The notes below the pieces were generated by a model. The model searched no databases. It was not told where the DNA came from and saw only the letters and a list, made by a program, of their open reading frames with translations. From Psychrobacter sp. JCM 18900 (lineage in GTDB: Bacteria > Pseudomonadota > Gammaproteobacteria > Pseudomonadales > Moraxellaceae), in assembly GCF_904846625.1 (NCBI RefSeq), contig NZ_CAJHBL010000001.1, positions 620,001-684,000 of the forward strand: a stretch of 64,000 nucleotides of DNA, read 5' to 3'. Shown here one piece after another: positions 40,266-49,995 of this stretch (position 1 is the first letter of the stretch; each line of letters opens with the position of its first letter). Made by a program: the position numbers and the translations under genes.

Positions 40266-42080
40266 CTATGAATACATAGCCATTTTTTCGAACGTTGGGT
40301 TGCTATTTATCAACTGTTGATAAGTGCCTTGTTCAATCACTTTACCTTTTTCCATAAAATAAATAATATCGCAATTTTTTACTGTTTTTAGACGATGGGC
40401 TATCATTACGATGGTCTTCTGCCCACTTAGCTCTTGAATAGCGTCCATTATGACTTTTTCAGTAATACCGTCTAAGGCACTTGTTGCTTCATCAAACACC
40501 AATACATCAGCTTGATTGTATAAAGCTCTAGCTATGCCAATACGCTGTCGCTGTCCTCCAGATAGTTGTACGCCTCGTTCACCGACTTTAGTATTTAAAC
40601 CTTCAGATAAGCTGTCTACTAAGAACTCTAAATGGGCAAGCTTAATTGCCTGTTTTACTCTTACTAAATCAATATCTTTACGACATATGCCAAAAGCGAC
40701 GTTTTCAGCGATACTACCTTCACTCAAAAATATACTCTGCGGTACGAAACCTATGTATTGCTGCCAAGCCTGCTTATTTTTTTCATCAATAATTAAGTCA
40801 TCAAGCATTAACTGTCCGGTAGTTGGTGCAATAAGACCTAGTAATAGATCGATAGCTGTAGATTTACCAGACCCCGACTCACCGACAAAACCAACTGTAG
40901 AATTGATAGGTATATTTAGATTTATATTATCCAATGCTGGCATTACTTTGTTAGGATAGGTGAAGCTAACCCTATTCAGTCGTATAGTCTCGATTTTTGC
41001 TAAATCAATTGTTTGACCGCTCGCAATATCTGAAGCAGCACCCTGCTCACTATCTACGGTCAATGATGCAAGCAAGTCTTCTTTTATAGAATCAAAAGCA
41101 GCCGTATTGCCTCTAATCGTAGCAACGCTATGGTATATTTGCTGCAAAGCAGGTAATAACTTAAAACCAGCAAGAGCATAAACGGTCAATATAGGTAATA
41201 CTTGGCTCAAATTCCCTTCGCGTGTTGTCAACAAAACTAAAACTAGCCCAATCATTGCACCAAAAGCTAACAACTCCATTAAATATCTAGGTGCTTGGCT
41301 TAATGCTGTATTTACTCCTTGAGCATGCGCAAATAACTTTCCACTTGTCTCAAACTGATGTACAAAATCATGTCTACGATTGTAGAGTAGTACATCTTTG
41401 ATCCCCCCAAAACCTTCATTCATTAAGCGAAACCGATCAGTTGAGGTAGTAGAAACGTACTCTCCATACAAGGCGATACGCTTACGAATCATTCTGTATA
41501 TAATTACGTAACCGCTAGCAAACAATACAACCCCTACGGTTGCTATCAATGGGTTATAAATAAAGATACTAACTGAGATAAATACTGCTAATACTAGACG
41601 AGCATTCATCTGTATAAACGGTAAAATGATAAAGTTTGTTACTCTTAATGCCTCAGTTGCAATTTGCTTCGTCAATTGAGCACTGCTTCCACTAGCGTGG
41701 AACAACCAGTCTTTTTGCAAATAATAATGATACAAACGATCACTAATCTCTGTACCGACCGAATAAGCAAATAAAGACAAACGCCATGTCGTAATCATCG
41801 ACAAAACAGACGCTAAACTAAGCATCAACAGTACAAATAGACCCGTTATAAACAAAAAATCTGTATGTGTACTCACACCGCTGGCTACATATATACGATT
41901 AAGAATTGCATTGGTTTCAAGCAGCTGCATATCAGCCACTAAGGCCATGAAAGGTCCTATAGAAGCAATTCCCAACAGCTCCATAAATGCCATGAACACC
42001 ATCATGATCTGCAAAGACAAATAACGTCGTCGCTGGTCTACAGTTAACAGGGCAAACAATTCTTTGGCTAATCGCAGCAT
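40266..42080 (-). CDS. PglK-type ABC exporter (lipid-linked oligosaccharide flippase)
   Basis: This is a half-size ABC exporter predicted to flip lipid-linked oligosaccharides to the periplasm. An N-terminal membrane domain of six segments (about 20-330) is followed by an ATPase domain with Walker A GESGSGKST, the Q-loop FVPQSIFLSEGS, signature LSGGQRQRIGIARALY and Walker B DVLVFDEATSALD. The overall pattern, for example RYLMELLAFGAM and YALAGFKLLPALQQIYHS, closely follows Campylobacter PglK. The ATG at 42080 was chosen; a GTG four codons earlier (42092) is an alternative. No Wzx flippase is found in the locus, so this gene likely takes its place. Confidence 0.88.
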   Translation of the reverse strand: MLRLAKELFALLTVDQRRRYLSLQIMMVFMAFMELLGIASIGPFMALVADMQLLETNAILNRIYVASGVSTHTDFLFITGLFVLLMLSLASVLSMITTWRLSLFAYSVGTEISDRLYHYYLQKDWLFHASGSSAQLTKQIATEALRVTNFIILPFIQMNARLVLAVFISVSIFIYNPLIATVGVVLFASGYVIIYRMIRKRIALYGEYVSTTSTDRFRLMNEGFGGIKDVLLYNRRHDFVHQFETSGKLFAHAQGVNTALSQAPRYLMELLAFGAMIGLVLVLLTTREGNLSQVLPILTVYALAGFKLLPALQQIYHSVATIRGNTAAFDSIKEDLLASLTVDSEQGAASDIASGQTIDLAKIETIRLNRVSFTYPNKVMPALDNINLNIPINSTVGFVGESGSGKSTAIDLLLGLIAPTTGQLMLDDLIIDEKNKQAWQQYIGFVPQSIFLSEGSIAENVAFGICRKDIDLVRVKQAIKLAHLEFLVDSLSEGLNTKVGERGVQLSGGQRQRIGIARALYNQADVLVFDEATSALDGITEKVIMDAIQELSGQKTIVMIAHRLKTVKNCDIIYFMEKGKVIEQGTYQQLINSNPTFEKMAMYS

Positions 42081-42126
42081 ACTTTTAACCACTCTATTAG
42101 TTTACTTACCTCAATTTTTTATTCTA

Positions 42127-44136
42127 TTAACTCACTACGTCCATCAGTTCTATATCTATCTTTTCGACATCAGCTTCATCGCCTTCTCGGTAGCCTTCAA
42201 CGAAGGTCCTAAATTGTGCTTTCAACCATTCAGTATCGTGCCGCTTTGATCTTTCAATAAACTCAAACAAGATAGCTTCGATATCTTCCAATGGAAAACT
42301 ATGTTCCATTGCTTGCATAATGAGTGGATGAAACGTGGTCTCTATGTTGTCGGCACCAATGATTAACTCTTCATAGAGCTTTTCACCTGGCCTCAATCCC
42401 GTAAATACAATTTCGATATCACCATTAGGATTGCTCGCATCTTTTAGCTCACACCCTGTCAGACGAATCATACGTTTTGCAAGATCCACAATTTTGACGG
42501 GTGCACCCATATCAAGTACAAATACTTCACCACCGAACGCCATGGCCCCTGCTTGAATAACCAAACTGGCCGCTTCTGGTATGGTCATAAAGTAGCGTGT
42601 GATGTCTGGATGGGTGATGGTAATCGGACCACCCTGCTCAATTTGTTTGGTGAAAAGTGGTACCACAGACCCTGATGAACCCAAGACATTACCGAAACGC
42701 ACCATACTAAAACATGTATGACTATTGCTTTGGCTCAATCCTTGGCAGACAAGTTCAGCCAAGCGTTTAGATGCACCCATGACATTGGTCGGTCGCACTG
42801 CTTTGTCAGTAGAGATCAATACAAACGTATCAACGTGAGCCTTTATCGCAGCACAGGCACAATGGTAGGTGCCTTTAGTATTGTTGATTGTGCCTTCAAA
42901 TGGATTGGACTCGACAATCGGTACATGTTTGTATGCTGCAGCGTGATAAATCGTTTTTATATGGTATTTTTCGAATATATTTATTAATTTTTTTTCGTTA
43001 GCCACGCTTCCAATGATGCTGACAATCTCAGTATCTTGATATTCAATACTACTAATGACATTACTAGCGACAAGGCTTCTAAGTTCCTGATCGATTGTAT
43101 ACAAAGCATATTCAGACTGCTCGTATAACACCAAACATGCAGGTTTATTTTTCATAATTTGTCTACACAGCTCACTACCAATAGAACCACCTGCCCCTGT
43201 TACGAGTACGTTTTTACCCGCAATGTTTTTTTGGAGGAGCTCAGCAACTGGCTCTACAGTCTCTCTTTCAAGCACATCTAATATATCAACCGGACGTATA
43301 TGGCTGACTGTTACGATCTCATCAGCAAGCTCTCGTAAGCTCGGTAAATCTTTTAATTTGACAGAAACACCTGACAGGCTATCCATAATCTGTTTTTTAC
43401 GACCACGGCTCATAGAAGGCATTGCCAAAATCACTTGCGCGACATTTAATTTTTCTATTAACCAAGGTAGCGCATGAGCGGCATATATTTTTTTACCATG
43501 TAGATAAGCCCCTATCAGCTGCGGATCATCATCGATATATGCCACTACATTGTATTTATGAGAATGTCTCAAGCTCTCTAATAGTTCTCTACCAGCCGAT
43601 CCTGCGCCATAAATAATCACGTTATCGCAGCAATTATCTAGGCTACTTTGGATGTCTGGTTTCTGTAATCGATTCAGCAACCCGCGAATCATTAGCCGAC
43701 TGTTCCATAACCAAATAAAGAATAAGAACAAAAATATAATTGGCGCTGAGCGCGGCATCGTTGACACTGGGTTCACATAAATGATGAACTGATAAACGAT
43801 AATAAGTAATAAAAATAACTGTAATACTCGACCCATCGCCGCATCGAAAAACCCTCTAGAGGCGCCTCTATAAAAGCCAATCAGATATAAGCTAACAACA
43901 GGTATCAATGCATAAAAAGCCAACACCATAGGACCAATTTGATCATCGACATAATCCTGACGCAATGCCAATGCCGCTACCAAGCAAAGGACAGCAACCG
44001 AAAAATCGATACCAAATAAGATAGAGCATTTAGCAAAGCGTGGTAAGGCTAATAAAAACAGCGTCATACGCTTCGACCATCGATTGAGGTCACTTGGCGT
44101 TTGATAAGCATTGTTAGACTCTGTTTTTATAAACAT
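42127..44136 (-). CDS. PglF/WbpM-type UDP-sugar 4,6-dehydratase (CapD family)
   Basis: This membrane-bound enzyme converts UDP-GlcNAc to the 4-keto-6-deoxy sugar. Four or five membrane segments (about 15-130) precede a CoA-binding-like domain (VIIYGAGSAGRELLESLR). The SDR domain follows, with VTGAGGSIGSELCRQI, TIYHAAAYKHVPIVE and STDKAVRPTNVMGASKR; the usual Tyr is Met, as in the PglF/WbpM subfamily. The start at 44136 has AGGTGG five bases upstream; a GTG three codons earlier is less likely. The matching aminotransferase is at the other end of the locus (32464-33663). Confidence 0.92.
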   Translation of the reverse strand: MFIKTESNNAYQTPSDLNRWSKRMTLFLLALPRFAKCSILFGIDFSVAVLCLVAALALRQDYVDDQIGPMVLAFYALIPVVSLYLIGFYRGASRGFFDAAMGRVLQLFLLLIIVYQFIIYVNPVSTMPRSAPIIFLFLFFIWLWNSRLMIRGLLNRLQKPDIQSSLDNCCDNVIIYGAGSAGRELLESLRHSHKYNVVAYIDDDPQLIGAYLHGKKIYAAHALPWLIEKLNVAQVILAMPSMSRGRKKQIMDSLSGVSVKLKDLPSLRELADEIVTVSHIRPVDILDVLERETVEPVAELLQKNIAGKNVLVTGAGGSIGSELCRQIMKNKPACLVLYEQSEYALYTIDQELRSLVASNVISSIEYQDTEIVSIIGSVANEKKLINIFEKYHIKTIYHAAAYKHVPIVESNPFEGTINNTKGTYHCACAAIKAHVDTFVLISTDKAVRPTNVMGASKRLAELVCQGLSQSNSHTCFSMVRFGNVLGSSGSVVPLFTKQIEQGGPITITHPDITRYFMTIPEAASLVIQAGAMAFGGEVFVLDMGAPVKIVDLAKRMIRLTGCELKDASNPNGDIEIVFTGLRPGEKLYEELIIGADNIETTFHPLIMQAMEHSFPLEDIEAILFEFIERSKRHDTEWLKAQFRTFVEGYREGDEADVEKIDIELMDVVS

Positions 44137-44194
44137 AAGATCCACCTACTTAAGTTATGACGCTCGTTTGCCATGGACAATGAACATTAGCTAA

Positions 44195-46462
44195 CTACGA
44201 ATTGTGTCCATAAGCATAATGGTAGTGATAGCTGTACCTGTTCAAAATACTTTGCTGTATGTCATTTAAGATGATGCCATCGACTTGTACGTTTGCTTTA
44301 CTCATCTGTTTGATGGCATAGACCAACTGACCTTCTACTGAATGATCAAATTTGGTGACGATCAGTACTTTGTCTGCGTGCTGTGCCAGCACCATAGCAT
44401 CTGATGCAGCCAAAATAGGTGGCGCATCGATAACGATATAGTCGTACTTCGTTTTGAGCGCTGCCATCAAATGATTGAACCTCTCTCCTATCAATAACGA
44501 AGTCGGATTATGCGATGGTCGTCCCCGCGATATAAGGTTAATATTTTCCATACCAGTCGGTTGAATAAAGCTTTCAAGGTTTAACTTAGCCATATCAATA
44601 TCTAATCGAGGCTCATCGGCTGATAAAGAGCTATCTTTATCTTGCAGTAAATAATCTGTGAGGCCACTGTCTGGATTCATACCAAACATTTTATGCAGCT
44701 CACCTAAACGCATATCTCCATCGATAATCAGCACTTTTTTGTCAAGCTGTGCAAATACCTCAGATAAATTGGCCGTAATAAAAGATTTACCGACACCTGG
44801 GCTTTCTCCAGTGATTAATATCGTCTGAGCAGACTTTTCATCTGCCGCCTTCGTCGTCTTACCAAATAAAAGGTTTGTCCGTAAATTTTTAATTGCTTCA
44901 TAGCTCAAGCCGTTGTGATCAACATGAGCAAGCATCCGACCAGTATTTTTCTTGTTCCTACCTAGCTTAGATATCGAGGTCGAACGTGGAATCGTTGCAA
45001 TGACAGGAATTCCCGTTTTAGATTCTAGATGCTCTGGGTCCTTTACGACATTTCTAATTAAGTTTCTGATTAAAACCAGCATCACCCCAAGTACAGTACC
45101 TACGAGTAGCGCCAGCAGCATAATTTGGAATTTGTTTGGTGCAATGGCATCGAAGGTACTGGTCGGTCTATCTAGAATACGGGCATAACCAACCTGACCA
45201 GCTCTAACGATTTTCAGTTGTTCATAATTTTTGAGCAGCGTGAGGTAAATCTCTCTATTAATGGCTGTATCTTCTGATAGCTTTAAGAACTCTCGCTGTA
45301 TTTCAGGCAGTCCTGCAACGGTGCTACCTATCGCTCCTATTCGACTGTTGAGGACTTTTAGTTGCTCATTGATCTGGATAACGAGTGGGTGTTCATTGGT
45401 ATAGTAAGTCGTTAAATCTGCTCTCTTTAATTTGAGATCATTGAGCTGCTCATCGATTCGAGACTTTTCATTTAGTAATAGCTCAGCCTCTTTACCTACA
45501 TCGATGGTGCCGTGCTTTTTACGAAACTCATTGAACTGAGCTTCAGAGGTGTCTAATTTTTCTTTTAATGCTGGAATCTGCGTTTCCATGAAAGCCAATG
45601 TTTTGGTGGTTTCTTCTGTACCCCGGGATTGGTTTTGATCGATATAAGACTGGACTATCTGATCAAGTATGGTCGTGATTTGCTGTTGGTTTGTGCCTGT
45701 CATCGACAGCTGAATAATATTGGTTTTATCGCCTTTTTCTTCCACAGACAATGCGCTGTTAATCGCATCTGTCGTGGTCTTTAAGGTCTGCTTAGTGATG
45801 CCAATAGGATAACCGTCTGTAGGTAGCTCAGTCACTGTAATATTAATCTCACCGTTTACCCCATTAAACTGATGCGGCTGACCCAATTGTCCTTTGAAAT
45901 CATCTAGTCCATTGCTCAAGACAAATCCTGTTTCAGACTGTGATAGCGTAAAATATTGGTTTAAATACGCTGGTGACACATCGAACTGATTGATTTGTAC
46001 GATCCCGTTTTTTGTGCTCAAAGACACACCATCATTTGTGTTCAACTGAGTATTAATGCGGTCGTTTGTTATTTTATCGAGATAGCCAATATTAGGATCG
46101 GTCAGTTTGATGTCTAGATGTAGCATATCGACGACTGGCTCTAGTATCATTCGAGACCGTATGAGCTCAGCTTCTGCCTCAGCCTTGCTTGCTTCTTCTC
46201 CGACCAACTCTGAGATGTTTGCCCCAAGCGCATCGACTCCTTGGGAGTTTTCTTCAATTTGGATCAGCGCATCAGACTTGAAAGTTGGATTAATATAGCG
46301 TGTATAGAAAAATCCTATTAAGAGTCCGACTGCTGCCATGAGCGCTATTACTTTCCAGCCACGCAACAAAACCAAAACCAGCGCCGTTAAGTCGATGTTG
46401 TCATTGTCGTTGTCACCCTTAGGTGTCGATAGGTTTTTTGAATCTATATTATTCATAACCAT
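44195..46462 (-). CDS. wzc: Polysaccharide copolymerase/tyrosine autokinase Wzc
   Basis: Wzc controls chain length and export of capsule or EPS through cyclic autophosphorylation. A Wzz domain with two membrane segments (near 37-57 and 455-475) encloses a long coiled-coil periplasmic region. The cytoplasmic BY-kinase has Walker A GESPGVGKSFITANLSE, Walker A' LIIDGDMRLGELHKMFG and Walker B YDYIVIDAPPILAASDA. The C-terminus NRYSYHYHYAYGHNS is the tyrosine cluster, with five Tyr. The start is uncertain: ATGs at 46462 and 46456, or TTG at 46477. The cognate phosphatase gene wzb is absent from the locus. Confidence 0.93.
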   Translation of the reverse strand: MVMNNIDSKNLSTPKGDNDNDNIDLTALVLVLLRGWKVIALMAAVGLLIGFFYTRYINPTFKSDALIQIEENSQGVDALGANISELVGEEASKAEAEAELIRSRMILEPVVDMLHLDIKLTDPNIGYLDKITNDRINTQLNTNDGVSLSTKNGIVQINQFDVSPAYLNQYFTLSQSETGFVLSNGLDDFKGQLGQPHQFNGVNGEINITVTELPTDGYPIGITKQTLKTTTDAINSALSVEEKGDKTNIIQLSMTGTNQQQITTILDQIVQSYIDQNQSRGTEETTKTLAFMETQIPALKEKLDTSEAQFNEFRKKHGTIDVGKEAELLLNEKSRIDEQLNDLKLKRADLTTYYTNEHPLVIQINEQLKVLNSRIGAIGSTVAGLPEIQREFLKLSEDTAINREIYLTLLKNYEQLKIVRAGQVGYARILDRPTSTFDAIAPNKFQIMLLALLVGTVLGVMLVLIRNLIRNVVKDPEHLESKTGIPVIATIPRSTSISKLGRNKKNTGRMLAHVDHNGLSYEAIKNLRTNLLFGKTTKAADEKSAQTILITGESPGVGKSFITANLSEVFAQLDKKVLIIDGDMRLGELHKMFGMNPDSGLTDYLLQDKDSSLSADEPRLDIDMAKLNLESFIQPTGMENINLISRGRPSHNPTSLLIGERFNHLMAALKTKYDYIVIDAPPILAASDAMVLAQHADKVLIVTKFDHSVEGQLVYAIKQMSKANVQVDGIILNDIQQSILNRYSYHYHYAYGHNS

Positions 46463-46652
46463 ATACCCATTATTCAATGTTAATCACTTAATAGCTTCCG
46501 CTTAGCTTCAAGTCCCTAACTGCCCTTGACTGCAGTTAGATTGCTCTCTGCCTTATCGCACCTTATAAAATCTATCACTCTACTTCCTATTCTTATCTCT
46601 CAATTTCAGCATTAAAACTCAAAGCACATCCAGTATTTCCACTAGCTATCAT

Positions 46653-47744
46653 TTATAACCCTGATATCACGTTGATGGCAGAGGTTGATGGTAGTATCGC
46701 GCTAATCACACGATTCCAGCGAGCCAAGCCTGTTGGATCTACATAAAGAATGTCATTGGCTTGCATGTCAAAGCGACTGGCTAATGCCAAGCTTGTGATG
46801 CTCTGCATGTCGACGTAATAGATATTGGTGTACTGGTACTGAGGGTTGTCGCGCACGATATATACTTTGGCTGCATTAGCCGTATTGGAATTTAGTCCAT
46901 TTGACTCGCCCAATACATGCGCTAAGCTTAGCCCCTGTTCTGGAATTGCCACTGGCTCAATTTTGCCAAATTCACCCAATACGTAGACCTTATTGCGGCT
47001 TTGGCTATTGACGTGAATAGAGTCACCATCCCGCAGATAGATTTGATTGGCAGATAGCCCCATTTTATGTAGTGACTGCACTCCTAAGCGATAGCTGTTG
47101 CCCTGACGATTTAGCACAATGTTGTTTGAATCCCCAGTCTCGGTAGTACCACCTGCCATAGAGATAGCGCCATATACCGACACCGGCACATCAGCAATAG
47201 CAAACTCACCAGACTGCTTCACCGCCCCATCTACGAAAAACTTGCTGCCACGGTAATTGATGATTTTGACTTGAGGATCTGAGTACTTGAGATAGCGCTG
47301 CAGTTTGCTTTGCAACGTAGCGGTGAACTGCGGCACGCTCAGCCCACTGGCTTGAACTCTACCTATCAACGGAAACTGTATATACCCTTGTTGATCTACC
47401 GTTAAGCTAGCAGTTGACGCATTAATATCCGGATAATTGGTAAGGGTTATATTCAGCATGTCCCCTTTTGCAATGCCGTAATTGACGCGTCCAGAGGTTT
47501 TGATCAAATGAGAGAGATCTTGAGTAACAGTAGATGGCGCTGTACGCGGTAAAGTTGCCAGACTTAAAGACTGAATATGAAATTGAAGACCGTTTTCTGC
47601 AGTAAAAGTGCCAGATTCAGGAAGATTTCCTGACTGAAGTCCTGAGTTGATCGTACAGCCACTAAACAACCCAATTAGAAATAAGCAAAATATGCTCATT
47701 ACCAAGAAGCGTCTGTGTACAAAAATGAAATATTTATTAACCAT
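46653..47744 (-). CDS. wza: Outer membrane polysaccharide export lipoprotein Wza
   Basis: Wza forms the octameric outer-membrane channel for capsule or EPS. The 363-residue protein has a leader ending in IGLFSGC (lipobox), a poly-export domain (IAKGDMLNITLTNYPDINAS, YIQFPLIGRVQASGLSVPQF), SLBB-type repeats (KFFVDGAVKQSGEFAIADVP and KVYVLGEFGKIEPVAIPEQG) and a C-terminal amphipathic helix (LARWNRVISAILPSTSAI). It is the first gene of the minus-strand locus. A candidate promoter lies about 85 bp upstream. Confidence 0.94.
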   Translation of the reverse strand: MVNKYFIFVHRRFLVMSIFCLFLIGLFSGCTINSGLQSGNLPESGTFTAENGLQFHIQSLSLATLPRTAPSTVTQDLSHLIKTSGRVNYGIAKGDMLNITLTNYPDINASTASLTVDQQGYIQFPLIGRVQASGLSVPQFTATLQSKLQRYLKYSDPQVKIINYRGSKFFVDGAVKQSGEFAIADVPVSVYGAISMAGGTTETGDSNNIVLNRQGNSYRLGVQSLHKMGLSANQIYLRDGDSIHVNSQSRNKVYVLGEFGKIEPVAIPEQGLSLAHVLGESNGLNSNTANAAKVYIVRDNPQYQYTNIYYVDMQSITSLALASRFDMQANDILYVDPTGLARWNRVISAILPSTSAINVISGL

Positions 47745-48325
47745 AACAGTTACTCATATTTATATTTGTGAATCAAACCAAAGAACCTCACCACAGCATT
47801 TATATTCGTAAAAAAGAATATATTTAACAAATATACACCTAAACTATATTCAGTGCAATACATATAGTCTGTCATAAAATAATTAAGTGACTATTTTGCA
47901 ACTTCTCATCCAGCCCTTTGTTTACGGATAATTACGAAAATTGATATCAACTTTCAAATTGCTGAGCGATAAAAAAACGGAAGGGAAAACAGCTTTGTAA
48001 TCAATAAATTTTTTATTTTTAATTTGAAAAATTTCAATTTAATGAAGGATTGTTTCGATTGCATTTATGATTGGAAATATGCTTTTAATGCCGAAGTAGT
48101 GTAATTGTTTGTATCTATGTATTAACTTATATAGTTAGTCATTGAGAGTCTTCGAGTCTATATTTCGTATGCGACTAATAAACTTTTATTGATTAGCACC
48201 TTGTTTGTTTATGCATTAATAACCAGTAAGGTATTGGTTTACGTGCTAAATTTGTTAAAATAGCGTAGAATAGTCAATCCAATTTTTTACATTGAGAAAT
48301 GTAAACCCACCGACTCAAGGATATT
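47745..48325. other. Divergent intergenic region between wza and rluB
   Basis: These 581 bp are AT-rich and gene-free. Besides the wza promoter candidate, a possible plus-strand promoter for rluB is TTGGTT (48234-48239) with TAAAAT (48256-48261), 16 bp apart. AAGGAT precedes the rluB start codons. The size and composition would allow regulator sites for the polysaccharide locus, but I see no clear palindrome. Confidence 0.4.
47830..47858 (-). promoter_or_regulatory. Candidate sigma-70 promoter for the wza operon
   Basis: On the minus strand TTGCAC and TATATT are separated by exactly 17 bp. The -10 matches five of six consensus bases, the -35 three. It would give a leader of about 80 nt before the wza ATG. 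No JUMPstart/ops element was recognised in the region. Confidence 0.4.
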
Positions 48326-49255
48326 ATGATGAAAGACGAAAAATTACAGAAAGCACTCGCCCGTATGGGACTTGGTTCACGCCGTCAAATGGAAGAAGTC
48401 ATCAAATCTGGCCGCGTAACGGTTAACAATGGTCCTGCGACCATCGGTGATCGCGTCTCGCAAGGTGATGAGATTCGCGTTGATGGCCGTCAAATTAAAT
48501 ACACTTCTGAAAACGAGAAGCGTCGCCGTGTTATCGCTTACTACAAACCTGAAGGCGAAGTTTGCTCGGCTAAAGATCCAGAAGGTCGCCCAACTGTCTT
48601 TGAACGTTTGCCAAAGCTGACTCATGACCGCTGGGTAATGGTTGGACGTTTGGACATTAACTCAACTGGCCTATTGTTATTTACTAATGATGGCGAAATG
48701 GCGCATCGCTTGATGCATCCATCTGGTGAAGTCACTCGTGAATATGCGGTACGTGTATTGGGTGAAGTAACGCCTGATATCGCTCGTGCATTGACCGCTG
48801 GCGTCATGCTAGAAGATGGTCTCGCAAAATTTGAAGACATCAAAGAAGGCGGCGGCGAAGGCGTCAACAAGTGGTATCACGTCCAGCTAAAAGAAGGCCG
48901 TAACCGCGAAGTACGTCGTCTGTTTGAGTCACAAGGTCTAAAAGTTAGTCGTCTACTACGTACGCGTTATGGCACGATTGTTCTACCAAAAGAGCTACGT
49001 ACTGGTCGTTTCTTAGAGCTTGATAAAAAAGAAATCAACACGTTGACGGATTTGGTCAGCTTACGCCCACGTTATGGCACGGGTCTACATGGCGCAGCCA
49101 AAGAAAAACAAGAACGTATCAGAAACAAGCCGCTTAAAGCGCGTCGCACTGACACTCGTAGCGATAACCGCAACAGCAGCGCGAAACCTAAAAGTAGTGC
49201 TAGCCCTGCCAGTCGCGGTACACGTAATACCCGTGATCGCAATGATAAGCGCTAG
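48326..49255 (+). CDS. rluB: 23S rRNA pseudouridine synthase RluB-like
   Basis: This is a pseudouridine synthase of the RsuA/RluB/RluE/RluF group, probably modifying U2605 of 23S rRNA. An S4 RNA-binding domain (LQKALARMGLGSRRQMEEVI) precedes the catalytic motif GRLDINSTGLLLFTNDGE with the essential Asp. LKEGRNREVRRLFESQGLKV follows. The last 60 residues are a basic Ser/Arg/Asn-rich tail, presumably disordered and RNA-binding. Two ATG codons are adjacent; either may start. RluB is favoured over RluE or RsuA by length and the S4 domain. Confidence 0.9.
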   Translation: MMKDEKLQKALARMGLGSRRQMEEVIKSGRVTVNNGPATIGDRVSQGDEIRVDGRQIKYTSENEKRRRVIAYYKPEGEVCSAKDPEGRPTVFERLPKLTHDRWVMVGRLDINSTGLLLFTNDGEMAHRLMHPSGEVTREYAVRVLGEVTPDIARALTAGVMLEDGLAKFEDIKEGGGEGVNKWYHVQLKEGRNREVRRLFESQGLKVSRLLRTRYGTIVLPKELRTGRFLELDKKEINTLTDLVSLRPRYGTGLHGAAKEKQERIRNKPLKARRTDTRSDNRNSSAKPKSSASPASRGTRNTRDRNDKR

Positions 49256-49306
49256 TTAAATTGGTTTAACATTATTCTAAGTCTTAAATAGATTTGGGAT
49301 AAACAT

Positions 49307-49350
49307 AAAAAAGCGGTCAATGATGAATAGTCATTGACCGCTTTTTTTGT
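49307..49350. terminator. Bidirectional terminator after rluB
   Basis: A long stem, AAGCGGTCAATGA with TCATTGACCGCTT, encloses a 7 nt loop and is flanked by A- and T-runs. It lies between convergent genes rluB and the 183-residue paralogue gene and can stop both. Confidence 0.93.
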
Positions 49351-49410
49351 GTCTTTTTGCAGGCCTCAAAGTTTGCAGGCGTCACAGTTTCTCAGTATAG
49401 ATATAACGAC

Positions 49411-49962
49411 TCAGCTATCGTGGCTATTGATATAATGCTTCATGATACGCAGCTCTTGTAGCTGCGCCTCGTCTATTTGCGCCAGTAGTTTATCTAAACG
49501 CTGTTCGATGTTATCTAAAACACTCTGCAATAACTTACTAGCCTCTAACCTCTTTTCGCTATTCTCATTAGTGACGTTTATATTTGTTAATTGGTAATGA
49601 GTAGCTAGCATTTCGGGTAACCGTGTTTGCAACATTTTATTTAATACAAACTGTGCTTCTGTTATCGCTGGTGTCTTATGTTGAGCATGTAGGGCTGCTT
49701 GATAAGCGTGATAGCTGCTTACTTTCTCATCGATACGTTTTAACTGGCGTAGTTGCTGCTCAGGCAAGTTTTTTAAGTGCTGTTTATTTAACGTTAGCTG
49801 CTGCAAGCGTAATGTGGCTAATGACAAGGGCGCATCGTAATCCTGATAAGTGAGTACGCCAGGTGAGATACCGACGGCTTTATGAAAAGCCTGCCAGCCT
49901 TTTCTACCTAGATAAAAGGTAGTGACGGTCGTTACAATGCCGATGCCTATTAAGATACTCAT
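49411..49962 (-). CDS. Membrane-anchored helical protein, paralogue 1 of 3 (uncharacterised)
   Basis: I recognise no named family. The 183 residues begin with one membrane segment (MSILIGIGIVTTVTTFYLG), then an alpha-helical cytoplasmic or periplasmic domain. Three blocks are shared with the two upstream genes: RIDEKVSSYHAYQ, FVLNKMLQTRLPEMLATHYQL and LLQSVLDNIEQRLDKLLAQI followed by MKHYINS. This spacing recalls XpaC-type helical proteins, but that is a weak resemblance. It lies 33 bp downstream of paralogue 2, clearly the same operon. Confidence 0.8.
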   Translation of the reverse strand: MSILIGIGIVTTVTTFYLGRKGWQAFHKAVGISPGVLTYQDYDAPLSLATLRLQQLTLNKQHLKNLPEQQLRQLKRIDEKVSSYHAYQAALHAQHKTPAITEAQFVLNKMLQTRLPEMLATHYQLTNINVTNENSEKRLEASKLLQSVLDNIEQRLDKLLAQIDEAQLQELRIMKHYINSHDS

Positions 49963-49995
49963 ATACGCTTGCTCTTTACCCTTTCAACTTTGTAT

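Noticed and set aside
32464..47744. Prophage or transposon around the polysaccharide locus
   Set aside because: No integrase, transposase, direct terminal repeats or att-like sites; the AT-rich core looks like homologous exchange of a serotype cassette.
47745..48325. JUMPstart/ops element before wza
   Set aside because: No GGCGGTAG-type core on the minus strand; only an ordinary promoter candidate is visible.
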